In this document: piece by piece, positions 7,349 to 15,135 of the stretch
Numbering within the stretch: the stretch's first letter is position 1
How the letters are laid out: the number at the start of each line of letters is the position of its first letter
Assembly (NCBI GenBank): GCA_964243985.1
Contig: CAXTHJ010000030.1
Location: forward strand, 1 to 31,181
From: CAIOYC01 sp964243985
Lineage (GTDB): Bacteria > Pseudomonadota > Alphaproteobacteria > Caulobacterales > Caulobacteraceae
DNA: 31,181 bases
Reading direction: 5' to 3'
Translations under genes and position numbers: made by a program
The notes under the pieces: model-generated
What the model saw: the letters and a program-made list of their open reading frames with translations, nothing else
Databases searched by the model: none
What the model was told of the DNA's origin: nothing

Positions 7349-8188
7349 ATGGCCTTGAAAACCTTCAATCCGACCTCGCCGGGCCGCCGCGCCCTGGTGC
7401 TGGTGGACAAGAGCGAACTGCACAAGGGCCGGCCGGAGAAGTCTCTGGTCGAGGGCCTGACCGGCAAGGGCGGCCGTTCCAACAACGGCCGCGTCACCGT
7501 CCGATTCCGCGGCGGCGGCGTGAAGAAGCTTTATCGCATCGTCGACTTCAAGCGTCGCAAGTTCGGCGTGCCGGGCAAGGTGGAGCGTCTGGAGTATGAC
7601 CCCAACCGCACCGCCTTCATCGCGCTGATCAAGTACGAAGACGGCGAGCTGGCCTATATTCTGGCCCCGCAACGCCTGAAGGTCGGCGACGAGGTCATCG
7701 CCAACGACAAGACCGACGTGAAGCCTGGCAACGCCATGCCGCTGCGCTCCATGCCGGTGGGCACCATCATCCACAATGTGGAGATGAAGCCGGAAAAGGG
7801 CGGTCAGATGGCCCGCTCCGCCGGGGCGTACGCTCAACTGGTCGGCCGCGACGCCGGCTACGCCCAGATCCGTCTCGGATCGGGTGAGCTTCGCATGGTG
7901 CTGGACGGCTGCATGGCCACGGTGGGCGCGGTCTCCAACCCTGACCACATGAACGAGAACCTCGGCAAGGCCGGTCGCGTTCGCCACATGGGCTTCCGCC
8001 CGCACGTTCGCGGCGTCGCCATGAACCCGGTCGACCACCCCCACGGCGGCGGCGAGGGCAAGACCTCCGGCGGTCGTCACCCGGTCACCCCTTGGGGCAA
8101 GCCGACTAAGGGCCGCAAGACCCGCACCAATCAGACGACGGACCGGTTCATCATCCGTTCCCGTCACAAAGCCAAGAAGGCGCGCTAA
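7349..8188 (+). CDS. rplB: 50S ribosomal protein L2
   Basis: Essential rRNA-binding protein of the peptidyl-transferase region. 279 residues, opening MALKTFNPTSPGRRALVLVD. The highly conserved C-terminal loop MNPVDHPHGGGEGKTSGGR includes the His residue known to matter for activity. GGRNNNGR-type sequence near residue 40 is present as GGRSNNGRVTVRFRGGG. Length and order are standard. Confidence 0.97.
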   Translation: MALKTFNPTSPGRRALVLVDKSELHKGRPEKSLVEGLTGKGGRSNNGRVTVRFRGGGVKKLYRIVDFKRRKFGVPGKVERLEYDPNRTAFIALIKYEDGELAYILAPQRLKVGDEVIANDKTDVKPGNAMPLRSMPVGTIIHNVEMKPEKGGQMARSAGAYAQLVGRDAGYAQIRLGSGELRMVLDGCMATVGAVSNPDHMNENLGKAGRVRHMGFRPHVRGVAMNPVDHPHGGGEGKTSGGRHPVTPWGKPTKGRKTRTNQTTDRFIIRSRHKAKKAR

Positions 8189-8191
8189 GAC

Positions 8192-8470
8192 ATGACCCGC
8201 TCCATCTGGAAAGGTCCGTTCGTGGACGGATACCTGCTGCGGAAGGCCGATACGGCCCACGGCGGCGGCCGCAAGGACGTGATCAAGACCTGGTCGCGCC
8301 GCTCCACCATCATGCCGCAGTTCGTGGGCCTGACGTTCGGCGTCCACAATGGTCACAAGCATGTGCCGGTGCTGGTCTCCGAAGACATGGTCGGCATGAA
8401 GTTCGGCGAATTCGCCCCCACCCGCACCTTCTACGGCCACTCCGCCGACAAGAAGGCGAAGAGGAAGTAG
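8192..8470 (+). CDS. rpsS: 30S ribosomal protein S19
   Basis: Small-subunit head protein that contacts S13. 92 residues, the same as in E. coli. It starts MTRSIWKGPFVDGYLLRK. KTWSRRSTIMPQFVGLTFGV and GEFAPTRTFYGH are hallmark segments. It lies 3 bp after rplB and 2 bp before rplV. Confidence 0.97.
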   Translation: MTRSIWKGPFVDGYLLRKADTAHGGGRKDVIKTWSRRSTIMPQFVGLTFGVHNGHKHVPVLVSEDMVGMKFGEFAPTRTFYGHSADKKAKRK

Positions 8471-8472
8471 TC

Positions 8473-8856
8473 ATGGGCAAGTCCGTCAATCCCCGCAAAG
8501 TCGGCGCAGTCGAGGCGCTCGCCAAGGCGATCAACCTTCGCACTTCGGCTCGCAAGCTGAACCTGGTGGCGCAATCCATCCGCGGCCTCCCCGTTCAGCG
8601 CGCGCTGAACGAGCTGGAGTTCAGCCCCAAGCGCATCGCTCAAGATGTGCGCAAGGCGCTCTATTCCGCCGTCTCCAACGCCGAGAACAACCACAACCTG
8701 GACATCGACAACCTCGTCGTCTCCCAGGCCTATGTGGGTAAGAACATGGTGATGAAGCGCTTCTCGCCCCGTGCGCGGGGTCGCGCTTCACGTATTGAAA
8801 AGCCTTTTTCGGAGATCACCATCGTGGTCCGTGAACTCTCTGGGGACGCCGCGTAA
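8473..8856 (+). CDS. rplV: 50S ribosomal protein L22
   Basis: Large-subunit assembly protein whose beta-hairpin lines the exit tunnel. The site is known for macrolide-resistance changes in other bacteria. 127 residues against 110 in E. coli, with a longer N-terminus. TSARKLNLVAQSIRGLPV and the hairpin sequence KRFSPRARGRASRIEKPFS are intact. The stop overlaps the rpsC start as TAATG. Confidence 0.97.
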   Translation: MGKSVNPRKVGAVEALAKAINLRTSARKLNLVAQSIRGLPVQRALNELEFSPKRIAQDVRKALYSAVSNAENNHNLDIDNLVVSQAYVGKNMVMKRFSPRARGRASRIEKPFSEITIVVRELSGDAA

Positions 8857-9602
8857 TGGGACAGAAGGTCAATCCGATTGGTCTGCGTCTCGGCATCAAC
8901 CGCACCTGGGATGGTCGCTGGTTCGCCGCCGGCGCTCAGTACGCCAAGCTCCTGCACCAGGACATCGCCGTCCGTGAGATGCTGAAGAAGCGCCTGATGC
9001 AGGCCGGCGTTTCGCGCATCATCATCGAGCGTCCGCACAAGAAGTGCCGCGTCACCATCTATGCCGCCCGTCCAGGGGTCATCATCGGCAAGAAGGGCGC
9101 GGACATCGAGAAGCTCCGCACCGATCTGTCCAAGATGACGGAAGGCGAGGTTCACCTGAACATCGTCGAAGTCCGCAAGCCGGAAGTGGACGCGCAGCTG
9201 ATCGCCGAATCCATCGCCCAGCAGCTTGAACGCCGGATCGCCTTCCGCCGCGCCATGAAGCGGTCGATGCAGGCCGCCATGCGGCTTGGCGCCAAAGGCG
9301 TTCGCATCAACGTCTCCGGCCGTCTCGGCGGCGCGGAAATCGCGCGGATGGAATGGTATCGCGAAGGCCGCGTTCCGCTGCATACGCTCCGCGCCGACAT
9401 CGACTACGGCTTCACCGAAGCCAAGACCACCTACGGCATCATCGGTGTGAAGGTGTGGGTGTTCAAAGGTGAAGTGCTGGAGCACGACCCCATGTCGCAG
9501 GACAAGCGCTGGGCGGCTGAAGCCGGTTCGGGCGGCGGCGACGGCGAGCGTCGTGACCGCGGCGATCGGCCTGAGCGCCGCGAACGGCGTGAAAGGGCTT
9601 AA
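8856..9602 (+). CDS. rpsC: 30S ribosomal protein S3
   Basis: Small-subunit protein at the mRNA entry pore. 248 residues. The N-terminal MGQKVNPIGLRLGINRTW, a KH domain with GVIIGKKGADIEKLR near residues 72-86, and the C-terminal GAKGVRINVSGRLGGAEIAR are present. The final 25 or so residues are a Gly/Asp/Arg/Glu-rich tail, of the low-complexity type also seen on neighbouring L3 and S5. Confidence 0.97.
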   Translation: MGQKVNPIGLRLGINRTWDGRWFAAGAQYAKLLHQDIAVREMLKKRLMQAGVSRIIIERPHKKCRVTIYAARPGVIIGKKGADIEKLRTDLSKMTEGEVHLNIVEVRKPEVDAQLIAESIAQQLERRIAFRRAMKRSMQAAMRLGAKGVRINVSGRLGGAEIARMEWYREGRVPLHTLRADIDYGFTEAKTTYGIIGVKVWVFKGEVLEHDPMSQDKRWAAEAGSGGGDGERRDRGDRPERRERRERA

Positions 9603-9604
9603 TC

Positions 9605-10078
9605 ATGCTGTCCCCTAAGAAAACCAAGTTTCGCAAGCAGTTCAAGGGCCGTATCCATGGCGCGACCAAGGGCGGCTCGGCGCTGAACTTCGGCTCCTAT
9701 GGCCTCAAGGCCATGGAGCCCGAACGCATCACCGCCCGTCAGATCGAAGCGGCCCGCCGCGCGATCACCCGCCAGATGAAGCGTCAGGGCCGGGTGTGGA
9801 TCCGCATCTTCCCCGACCTGCCGGTCTCCGACAAGCCGGCCGAAGTCCGCATGGGCAAGGGCAAGGGCGCGGTGGAATACTGGGCTGCTCGCGTGGCGCC
9901 CGGCCGGATCATGTTCGAGATCGACGGTGTCAACGACGAGACCGCGCGCCTGGCGCTGGCGCTGGGAGCCGCCAAGCTGCCGATCCGCACCAAGGTCGTG
10001 ACCCGCATCGACGCCGGCGTCAGCCACATCGAGCATGTCGAGACCAAGGCCCCAGAACCTCAGGCGGAGGCCGCGTGA
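9605..10078 (+). CDS. rplP: 50S ribosomal protein L16
   Basis: Large-subunit protein organising the A-site tRNA elbow. 157 residues, about 20 more than E. coli because of a short C-terminal ETKAPEPQAEAA tail. It opens MLSPKKTKFRKQFKGRIHG. RIFPDLPVSDKPAEVRMGKG, the region around the hydroxylatable Arg in some species, is conserved. The stop overlaps rpmC as TGATG. Confidence 0.96.
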   Translation: MLSPKKTKFRKQFKGRIHGATKGGSALNFGSYGLKAMEPERITARQIEAARRAITRQMKRQGRVWIRIFPDLPVSDKPAEVRMGKGKGAVEYWAARVAPGRIMFEIDGVNDETARLALALGAAKLPIRTKVVTRIDAGVSHIEHVETKAPEPQAEAA

Positions 10079-10275
10079 TGGCGAAGATCGAAGACGTTCG
10101 CGGGTACACCCCCGACCAACTCACCGACAACCTTCTTCAGCTGAAGAAGGAACAGTTCAACCTGCGCTTCCAGGCCGCCACGGGTCAGATCGAAAAGACC
10201 CACCGCGCCTCGATCGTGCGTAAAGACATCGCCCGCATCAAGACTGTGATGCGGCAGAAGAAAGCCCAAGGTTAG
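10078..10275 (+). CDS. rpmC: 50S ribosomal protein L29
   Basis: Small two-helix protein beside L23 at the tunnel exit. 65 residues, as expected. It starts MAKIEDVRGYTPDQLTDNL. LKKEQFNLRFQAATGQIEKT and IARIKTVMRQKK are family hallmarks. The ATG at 10078 overlaps the L16 stop. A longer in-frame opening upstream only re-reads rplP in another frame. Confidence 0.96.
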   Translation: MAKIEDVRGYTPDQLTDNLLQLKKEQFNLRFQAATGQIEKTHRASIVRKDIARIKTVMRQKKAQG

Positions 10276-10279
10276 ACCG

Positions 10280-10534
10280 ATGCCCAAGCGAATTCTCGAA
10301 GGCGTGGTCGTGTCCGACAAGGGCGACAAGACCGTGATCGTCAAGGTGGAACGGACCTTCCTGCACCCGGTGCTGAAGAAGACCGTGCGGCGCTCCAAGC
10401 GCTACCATGCCCATGACGAGGCCAATGTCTACAAGGCCGGTGAAGTCGCTCGGATTGTCGAGTGCGCGCCGAAATCGAAGCTGAAGACCTGGGAGGTCCT
10501 GTCCAAGGACGTCTCGGCCTCAGCCAAAGCATAA
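10280..10534 (+). CDS. rpsQ: 30S ribosomal protein S17
   Basis: Primary 16S rRNA-binding OB-fold protein. 84 residues, equal to the E. coli length. MPKRILEGVVVSDKGDKTVI and the conserved HPVLKKTVRRSKRYHAHDE segment are present. The Shine-Dalgarno signal is weak. The start lies 4 bp after the rpmC stop, so initiation may depend on the upstream gene. Confidence 0.96.
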   Translation: MPKRILEGVVVSDKGDKTVIVKVERTFLHPVLKKTVRRSKRYHAHDEANVYKAGEVARIVECAPKSKLKTWEVLSKDVSASAKA

Positions 10535-10549
10535 GAAGGATCTGAACCC

Positions 10550-10918
10550 ATGATCCAAATGCAGACCAACCTCGACGTCGCCGACAATTCGGGCGCGCGC
10601 CGGGTGATGTGCATCAAGGTGCTCGGCGGCGCCAAGCGTCGCTACGCCTCGGTGGGCGACGTGATCGTCGTCTCCGTCAAGGAAGCCATTCCCCGCGGCC
10701 GGGTGAAGAAGGGCGACGTTCTGCGCGCCATCGTCGTCCGCACCGCCAAGGACATCCAGCGTAAAGATGGCTCGGTGATCCGTTTCGACAATTCCGCCGC
10801 CGTGATCGTCAACAAGCAGAACGAGCCCATCGGCACCCGCATCTTCGGACCGGTGCCGCGCGAACTTCGCGCCAAGAACCACATGAAGATCATCTCGCTT
10901 GCGCCGGAGGTTTTGTAA
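10550..10918 (+). CDS. rplN: 50S ribosomal protein L14
   Basis: Large-subunit interface protein. 122 residues, the standard length. MIQMQTNLDVADNSGARRVM and the C-terminal GTRIFGPVPRELRAKNHMKI are highly conserved. AAGGAT is 9-10 bp upstream. The stop overlaps rplX as TAATG. Confidence 0.97.
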   Translation: MIQMQTNLDVADNSGARRVMCIKVLGGAKRRYASVGDVIVVSVKEAIPRGRVKKGDVLRAIVVRTAKDIQRKDGSVIRFDNSAAVIVNKQNEPIGTRIFGPVPRELRAKNHMKIISLAPEVL

Positions 10919-11232
10919 TGGCCGCGAAGATCAAATCGGGGGACCGCGTCATCCTGCTCACCGGCAAGGACAAGGGCCGTCAGGGCAAGGTCACCAAGGT
11001 GATGCCGAAGGCTGAGAAGCTGATCGTCGAAGGCCTGAACATGGTCAAGCGCCACACCAAGGCGTCACAGACCGACCCCAACGGCGGTATTAAGAACAAG
11101 GAAGCGGCGGTTCACGTCTCCAACGTGGCCATCGTCGATTCCAAGGGTAATCCCACCCGCGTCGGCTTCCGGGTCGATGGTGACAAGAAGGTCCGTTTCG
11201 CCAAGACGACCGGCGAGGTGATCAATGGCTGA
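10918..11232 (+). CDS. rplX: 50S ribosomal protein L24
   Basis: Early large-subunit assembly initiator. 104 residues. The KOW motif region KIKSGDRVILLTGKDKGRQG is at residues 4-23, and VKRHTKASQTDPNGGI follows in the middle. The C-terminal codons overlap the start of rplE by 8 bp, a longer overlap than at other junctions in the cluster. Confidence 0.96.
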   Translation: MAAKIKSGDRVILLTGKDKGRQGKVTKVMPKAEKLIVEGLNMVKRHTKASQTDPNGGIKNKEAAVHVSNVAIVDSKGNPTRVGFRVDGDKKVRFAKTTGEVING

Positions 11233-11851
11233 TGCAAAAGAAAAGAAACCGCGCGGCGAGCAGATCGCCGTCGGCAGCGGCAAGGCGTCCTCTTCGGGCG
11301 GCGAAGGCTATCAGCCGCGCCTGAAGTCCGAATATCAGGACCGCATCCGCACCGCGATGAAGGAAAAGTTCGGCTATACCAACGAGATGCAGGTGCCCAA
11401 GCTCGACAAGATCGTGCTCAACATGGGCATCGGCGAAGCGGTGGCGGATAGCAAGAAGGCCGCCGCGGCCATGAAGGATCTGGCGATGATTGCGGGCCAA
11501 AAGCCCCAGTCGACCCGCGCCCGTCAGTCCATCGCCGGCTTCAAGCTGCGCGAAGACATGGTGATCGGCGCCAAGGTGACGCTGCGCAAGGACCGCATGT
11601 ACGAGTTTCTCGACCGCTTGGTGACCATCGCGTTGCCGCGCGTGCGCGACTTCCGGGGGCTGAAGCCCACCTCGTTCGACGGTCGCGGCAACTACGCCAT
11701 GGGTCTGAAGGAGCACATCGTGTTCCCGGAGATCAACTACGACGAGATCGACCAGATGTGGGGCATGGACATCATCGTCTGCACCACCGCCAAGACCGAC
11801 GAAGAGGCACGTCAGCTTCTTCGTGAATTTCAATTCCCGTTCACGTCCTGA
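11225..11851 (+). CDS. rplE: 50S ribosomal protein L5 with N-terminal extension
   Basis: Central-protuberance protein binding 5S rRNA. 208 residues against about 179 in E. coli. The core begins near residue 30 with YQPRLKSEYQDRIRTAMKEK and includes VPKLDKIVLNMGIGEA. The first 28 residues are Lys/Gly/Ser-rich and not part of the usual fold. The ATG at 11225 is the only reasonable start before the core. It overlaps rplX by 8 bp, so the extension is probably translated. Confidence 0.95.
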   Translation: MADAKEKKPRGEQIAVGSGKASSSGGEGYQPRLKSEYQDRIRTAMKEKFGYTNEMQVPKLDKIVLNMGIGEAVADSKKAAAAMKDLAMIAGQKPQSTRARQSIAGFKLREDMVIGAKVTLRKDRMYEFLDRLVTIALPRVRDFRGLKPTSFDGRGNYAMGLKEHIVFPEINYDEIDQMWGMDIIVCTTAKTDEEARQLLREFQFPFTS

Positions 11852-11869
11852 TCGGGAGGGAAAGACAAC

Positions 11870-12175
11870 ATGGCTAAGAAAAGCGCCGTCAACCGCAACG
11901 AAATGGTTCGCAAGCTGGTGAAGCAGTATGCGCCCAAACGCGACGCCCTGAAGGCGATCGCCAACGACGACAATCGCCCCCTGGAGGAGCGTTTCGAGGC
12001 TCGGCTGCAACTGGCCGCCCTGCCGAGAAATTCCGCCAAGGTGCGTATTCGCAACCGTTGCGACGTCACCGGGCGCCCCCGCGCCTTTTACCGCACCTTC
12101 AAGATGAGCCGGATCGCCCTTCGCGAACTCGGCAACTCGGGCCAGATCCCGGGTCTCGTGAAGTCCAGCTGGTAG
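11870..12175 (+). CDS. rpsN: 30S ribosomal protein S14 (zinc-free type)
   Basis: Small-subunit head protein. 101 residues, the long form without paired CxxC zinc motifs. MAKKSAVNRNEMVRKLVKQY opens it. RNRCDVTGRPRAFYRTFKMS and the C-terminal GQIPGLVKSSW are typical. GGGAGGGAAAG lies upstream of the ATG. Confidence 0.97.
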   Translation: MAKKSAVNRNEMVRKLVKQYAPKRDALKAIANDDNRPLEERFEARLQLAALPRNSAKVRIRNRCDVTGRPRAFYRTFKMSRIALRELGNSGQIPGLVKSSW

Positions 12176-12190
12176 GGGAGGGAACAGAGA

Positions 12191-12589
12191 ATGTCATTCA
12201 ACGATCCCCTCAGCGACATGCTGACCCGCATCCGCAACGCCGCCATGCGCAAGAAGTCCAAGGTCTCGACGCCCGCGTCCAAGCTGCGCGGCCGCGTGCT
12301 CGACGTGCTTCAGGACGAAGGCTACATCCGCGGCTACGCCTTGATCGAAAAAGAGGGCGCCTACCCGGAATTTGAGATCGAACTGAAGTATTTCGACGGC
12401 GAGCCGGTGATCGCCGAGATCAGCCGCGTCTCCACCCCCGGCCGCCGGGTCTACTCGGCGATCAACGATCTGAAGCCGGTTAAGAACGGCCTCGGCATCT
12501 CGATCCTCTCCACGCCCAAGGGTGTGATGAGCGACACGGCCGCCCGCACCGCCAATGTCGGCGGCGAAGTCCTCTGCAGGGTGTCGTAA
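12191..12589 (+). CDS. rpsH: 30S ribosomal protein S8
   Basis: 16S rRNA-binding protein. In E. coli it is the repressor of the spc operon. 132 residues. It opens MSFNDPLSDMLTRIRNAAMR, and GLGISILSTPKGVMSD lies near the C-terminus, which ends GGEVLCRVS. Its stop overlaps rplF as TAATG. Whether it regulates this cluster cannot be told from the sequence. Confidence 0.97.
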   Translation: MSFNDPLSDMLTRIRNAAMRKKSKVSTPASKLRGRVLDVLQDEGYIRGYALIEKEGAYPEFEIELKYFDGEPVIAEISRVSTPGRRVYSAINDLKPVKNGLGISILSTPKGVMSDTAARTANVGGEVLCRVS

Positions 12590-13122
12590 TGTCCCGGATC
12601 GGCAAGAAAGAGATCACCATTCCGTCCGGCGTCACCCTGACGCTCGACGGACAGTCGGTGAAAGTCAAAGGCCCCAAGGGCGAACTCGCCTATGTGGTTC
12701 CCGAAGAGATCACCGTCGCCAATGACAACGGCACGCTCTCGTTCACCCCCCGTGACGACAGCCAGCGCGCCAAGGCGATGTGGGGTCTCTCCCGCACCCT
12801 CACCAACAACATGGTCGAGGGCGTCACCAAGGGCTATGAGGAAGTGCTGGAGCTGGTGGGCGTCGGCTATCGCGCGGCTCTTAAGGGCAAGGACCTGTCC
12901 CTGCAGCTCGGCTATAGCCACGAGATCGACATGCCGCCGCCGGAAGGCATCACCTTCGCCGTGCCCCGCCCGGTGGAAGTGCGCATCGCCGGCATCGACA
13001 AGCAGATGGTCGGCGAAGTGGCCGCCCGTATCCGTCGCCTGCGTCCGCCGGAGCCCTATAAAGGCAAGGGCGTGCGCTATCTCGGCGAGAAGGTTCGCCG
13101 CAAGGAAGGCAAGAAGAAGTAG
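12589..13122 (+). CDS. rplF: 50S ribosomal protein L6
   Basis: Large-subunit protein near the factor-binding site. 177 residues, exactly the usual length. It starts MSRIGKKEITIPSGVTLTLD and has the conserved C-terminal PEPYKGKGVRYLGEKVRRKE. GYRA and LGYSH segments sit in the middle. Translation is coupled to rpsH through TAATG. Confidence 0.97.
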   Translation: MSRIGKKEITIPSGVTLTLDGQSVKVKGPKGELAYVVPEEITVANDNGTLSFTPRDDSQRAKAMWGLSRTLTNNMVEGVTKGYEEVLELVGVGYRAALKGKDLSLQLGYSHEIDMPPPEGITFAVPRPVEVRIAGIDKQMVGEVAARIRRLRPPEPYKGKGVRYLGEKVRRKEGKKK

Positions 13123-13124
13123 CC

Positions 13125-13487
13125 ATGGCCCTCTCTCCTCGCGAAACCGCCGTCCGTCGCGCCCAGCGCAACCGCACGCGCCTCAAGAAGGTGGGCGCCG
13201 GTCGTCCGCGCCTGTCGGTCTTCCGCTCCTCCAAGCACATCTACGCCCAGGTGATCGACGACGCCAACGGCGTCACCCTGGCGCACGCCACCTCGCTGGA
13301 AGGCGATAAGGGCGCTGCGAAAAAGGGCGGCGACGCCGAAGCCGCCGCCACAGTCGGCAAGCTCGTCGCTGAGCGGGCTATCGAAAAAGGCGTCAAGGAC
13401 GTCGTGTTCGACCGGGGCAGCTATGTCTATCACGGCCGGGTGAAAGCCCTGGCCGACGCCGCGCGCGAAGCCGGCTTGAATTTCTAA
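13125..13487 (+). CDS. rplR: 50S ribosomal protein L18
   Basis: 5S rRNA-binding protein. 120 residues. RPRLSVFRSSKHIYAQVID and the C-terminal DRGSYVYHGRVKALADAARE are clear family signatures. It lies 2 bp after rplF and 9 bp before rpsE, which has AAGGAAA upstream. Confidence 0.97.
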   Translation: MALSPRETAVRRAQRNRTRLKKVGAGRPRLSVFRSSKHIYAQVIDDANGVTLAHATSLEGDKGAAKKGGDAEAAATVGKLVAERAIEKGVKDVVFDRGSYVYHGRVKALADAAREAGLNF

Positions 13488-13496
13488 GGAAAACAA

Positions 13497-14108
13497 ATGG
13501 CTCGTGGTGATCAACAACGGGGCGGCGGCGGCGACGGTCAACGTCGTGGGCGCAGCAACAACAACGCTCCCGAAGAACGCGCTGAAGGCGACATCGTCGA
13601 GAAGCTGGTGCATATCAACCGCGTCGCCGCCACGGTGAAGGGCGGACGCCGCTTCTCCTTCGCCGCTCTGATGGTGGTGGGCGACGGCAAGGGCCGGGTC
13701 GGCTTCGGCCATGGCAAGGCGCGCGAAGTGCCCGAAGCCATCCGCAAGGCCACCGAAGAAGCCAAGAAGACCATGATCCGCGTCCCCCTGCGCGAAAGCC
13801 GCACCCTGCATCACGACGGCGCGGGCCGTCACGGCGCGGGCAAGGTGATCCTACGCGCCGCGCCTCCGGGCACCGGCGTGATCGCCGGCGGCCCAATGCG
13901 GGCGGTGCTGGAAACCCTTGGCGTCCACGACGTGGTGGGCAAGTCCACCGGCTCGTCCAACCCCTACAACATGGTGCGCGCCACCATCGACGCCCTGAAG
14001 GGCCAAGCCTCGCCTCGCCAGATCGCCAACAAGCGCGGTAAGAAGGTCGGCGACATCATCGGCCGTAGAGCCGACGGCGCCTCCAGCGCTGACGCGATCG
14101 AAGGATAG
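13497..14108 (+). CDS. rpsE: 30S ribosomal protein S5 with extended ends
   Basis: Small-subunit protein affecting translational accuracy. 203 residues against 167 in E. coli. A Gly/Gln/Arg/Asn-rich N-terminal extension of about 30 residues precedes the core, which starts near EKLVHINRVAATVKGGRRFS. VVGDGKGRVGFGHGKA and GSSNPYNMVRAT are intact. The C-terminus also runs on with a basic then Ala/Asp-rich tail. Confidence 0.96.
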   Translation: MARGDQQRGGGGDGQRRGRSNNNAPEERAEGDIVEKLVHINRVAATVKGGRRFSFAALMVVGDGKGRVGFGHGKAREVPEAIRKATEEAKKTMIRVPLRESRTLHHDGAGRHGAGKVILRAAPPGTGVIAGGPMRAVLETLGVHDVVGKSTGSSNPYNMVRATIDALKGQASPRQIANKRGKKVGDIIGRRADGASSADAIEG

Positions 14109-14113
14109 TCGCC

Positions 14114-14404
14114 ATGGCCAACGCAATAAAGAAAGCGCCGGCGGTCCGGGCCAAAGCCGCCGCCACCAAGGCGGCGGTGACGAGCGCGGCTCCCAAAGCC
14201 AAAGCCGCGCCCAAGGCGCCTAAGGACGGCGCCACCTTAACCGTGCGCCAGATCGGCAGCCCGCTCCGCCGCAAGGACGATCAGCGCGCGACCCTGGCCG
14301 GTCTCGGCCTGAACAAGATCGGCCGCGAGCGCACCTTGGAAGACACCCCGTCGATCCGCGGCATGATCGCCAAAGTGGCGCACATGGTCGAAGTGGTGAA
14401 GTAA
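14114..14404 (+). CDS. rpmD: 50S ribosomal protein L30 with long N-terminal extension
   Basis: Small large-subunit protein. The family core normally has about 60 residues. Here it occupies roughly residues 38-96, TLTVRQIGSPLRRKDDQRAT to the end, ending IAKVAHMVEVVK. It is preceded by about 37 residues of Ala/Lys/Pro-rich low-complexity sequence resembling a histone H1-like tail. No ATG or GTG suits the core alone better, and AGGATAG precedes the chosen ATG, so the extension is probably real. Confidence 0.93.
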   Translation: MANAIKKAPAVRAKAAATKAAVTSAAPKAKAAPKAPKDGATLTVRQIGSPLRRKDDQRATLAGLGLNKIGRERTLEDTPSIRGMIAKVAHMVEVVK

Positions 14405-14555
14405 CCCACTTCGACCACAGCGTTTCGACCATTTGATCTATCTTAGCGATGCCCGGTCGACCAAATCGCCCACTTCGATGCCGGATTGAGCGGTGATCTT
14501 ACAACAGCCGAGTCGGAGCCTTTCGCTCCGGCGCAAACTCCAAGGAGAAGGCGCT
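14405..14555. other. Enlarged intergenic spacer between rpmD and rplO
   Basis: 151 bp where these genes are usually almost adjacent. It contains a 10-bp direct repeat CCCACTTCGA at 14405-14414 and 14469-14478. A 6-bp stem-loop CGGAGC/GCTCCG (14514-14530) stands shortly before the AAGGAG of rplO. Local GC is lower than in the flanking genes. An internal promoter or processing site is possible but not shown. Confidence 0.5.
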
Positions 14556-15035
14556 ATGAAACTGAACGAACTGAAGGACAACGAAGGCGCCCACAAGCTT
14601 CGCATGCGCGTGGGCCGTGGCGAGGGCTCGGGCAAGGGTAAGACCGGCGGCCGTGGTGTTAAGGGTCAAAAGGCCCGCACCGGCCACGGCTTCAAGGCGT
14701 TTGAAGGCGGCCAGATGCCGCTGCACATGCGCATGCCCAAGCGCGGCTTCAACAATCCCGACCGCTTGAAGTTCGCCGAGGTGAACCTGTGGCGCCTCGC
14801 CAAGGCCATCGAAGCTGGCAAGCTCGATGCCGGCCAGCCCATCGACGCGGCCGCACTCGTGGCCGCCGGCGTGATCCGCCGGGAGAAGGACGGCGTTCGC
14901 CTGCTCGGCCACGGCGAGATCACCGGCAAGCTCATCATCACCGCCTACTCCGCCTCCGCCTCCGCGCAGAAGGCCATCGAGGATGCGGGGGGCGTGCTGA
15001 CGCTCACCAAGAAGACCGTCGCCGCCGAGGCTTGA
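14556..15035 (+). CDS. rplO: 50S ribosomal protein L15
   Basis: Late-assembly large-subunit protein. 159 residues. It starts MKLNELKDNEGAHKLRMRVG, followed by the Gly-rich GEGSGKGKTGGRGVKGQKAR and GFEGGQMPL-like FEGGQMPLHMRMPKRGF. The ATG at 14556 has AAGGAGAAGG upstream and matches the family start. An in-frame start at 14493 was rejected. Confidence 0.96.
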   Translation: MKLNELKDNEGAHKLRMRVGRGEGSGKGKTGGRGVKGQKARTGHGFKAFEGGQMPLHMRMPKRGFNNPDRLKFAEVNLWRLAKAIEAGKLDAGQPIDAAALVAAGVIRREKDGVRLLGHGEITGKLIITAYSASASAQKAIEDAGGVLTLTKKTVAAEA

Positions 15036-15135
15036 TCCCGCCTGAAGACGGGTCCGGTGCGGCGATGACGGTAGGATGACATCCGTGGTCGCCTCGCCTA
15101 TGTGTGCATCCAAATAGAGCTTCTGGGGAACGCGT

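Noticed and set aside
6947..8440. A 497-residue leftward open frame across rplW, rplB and rpsS
   Set aside because: Antisense shadow of three certain ribosomal genes, rich in His/Asp/Val as expected from reversed codons.
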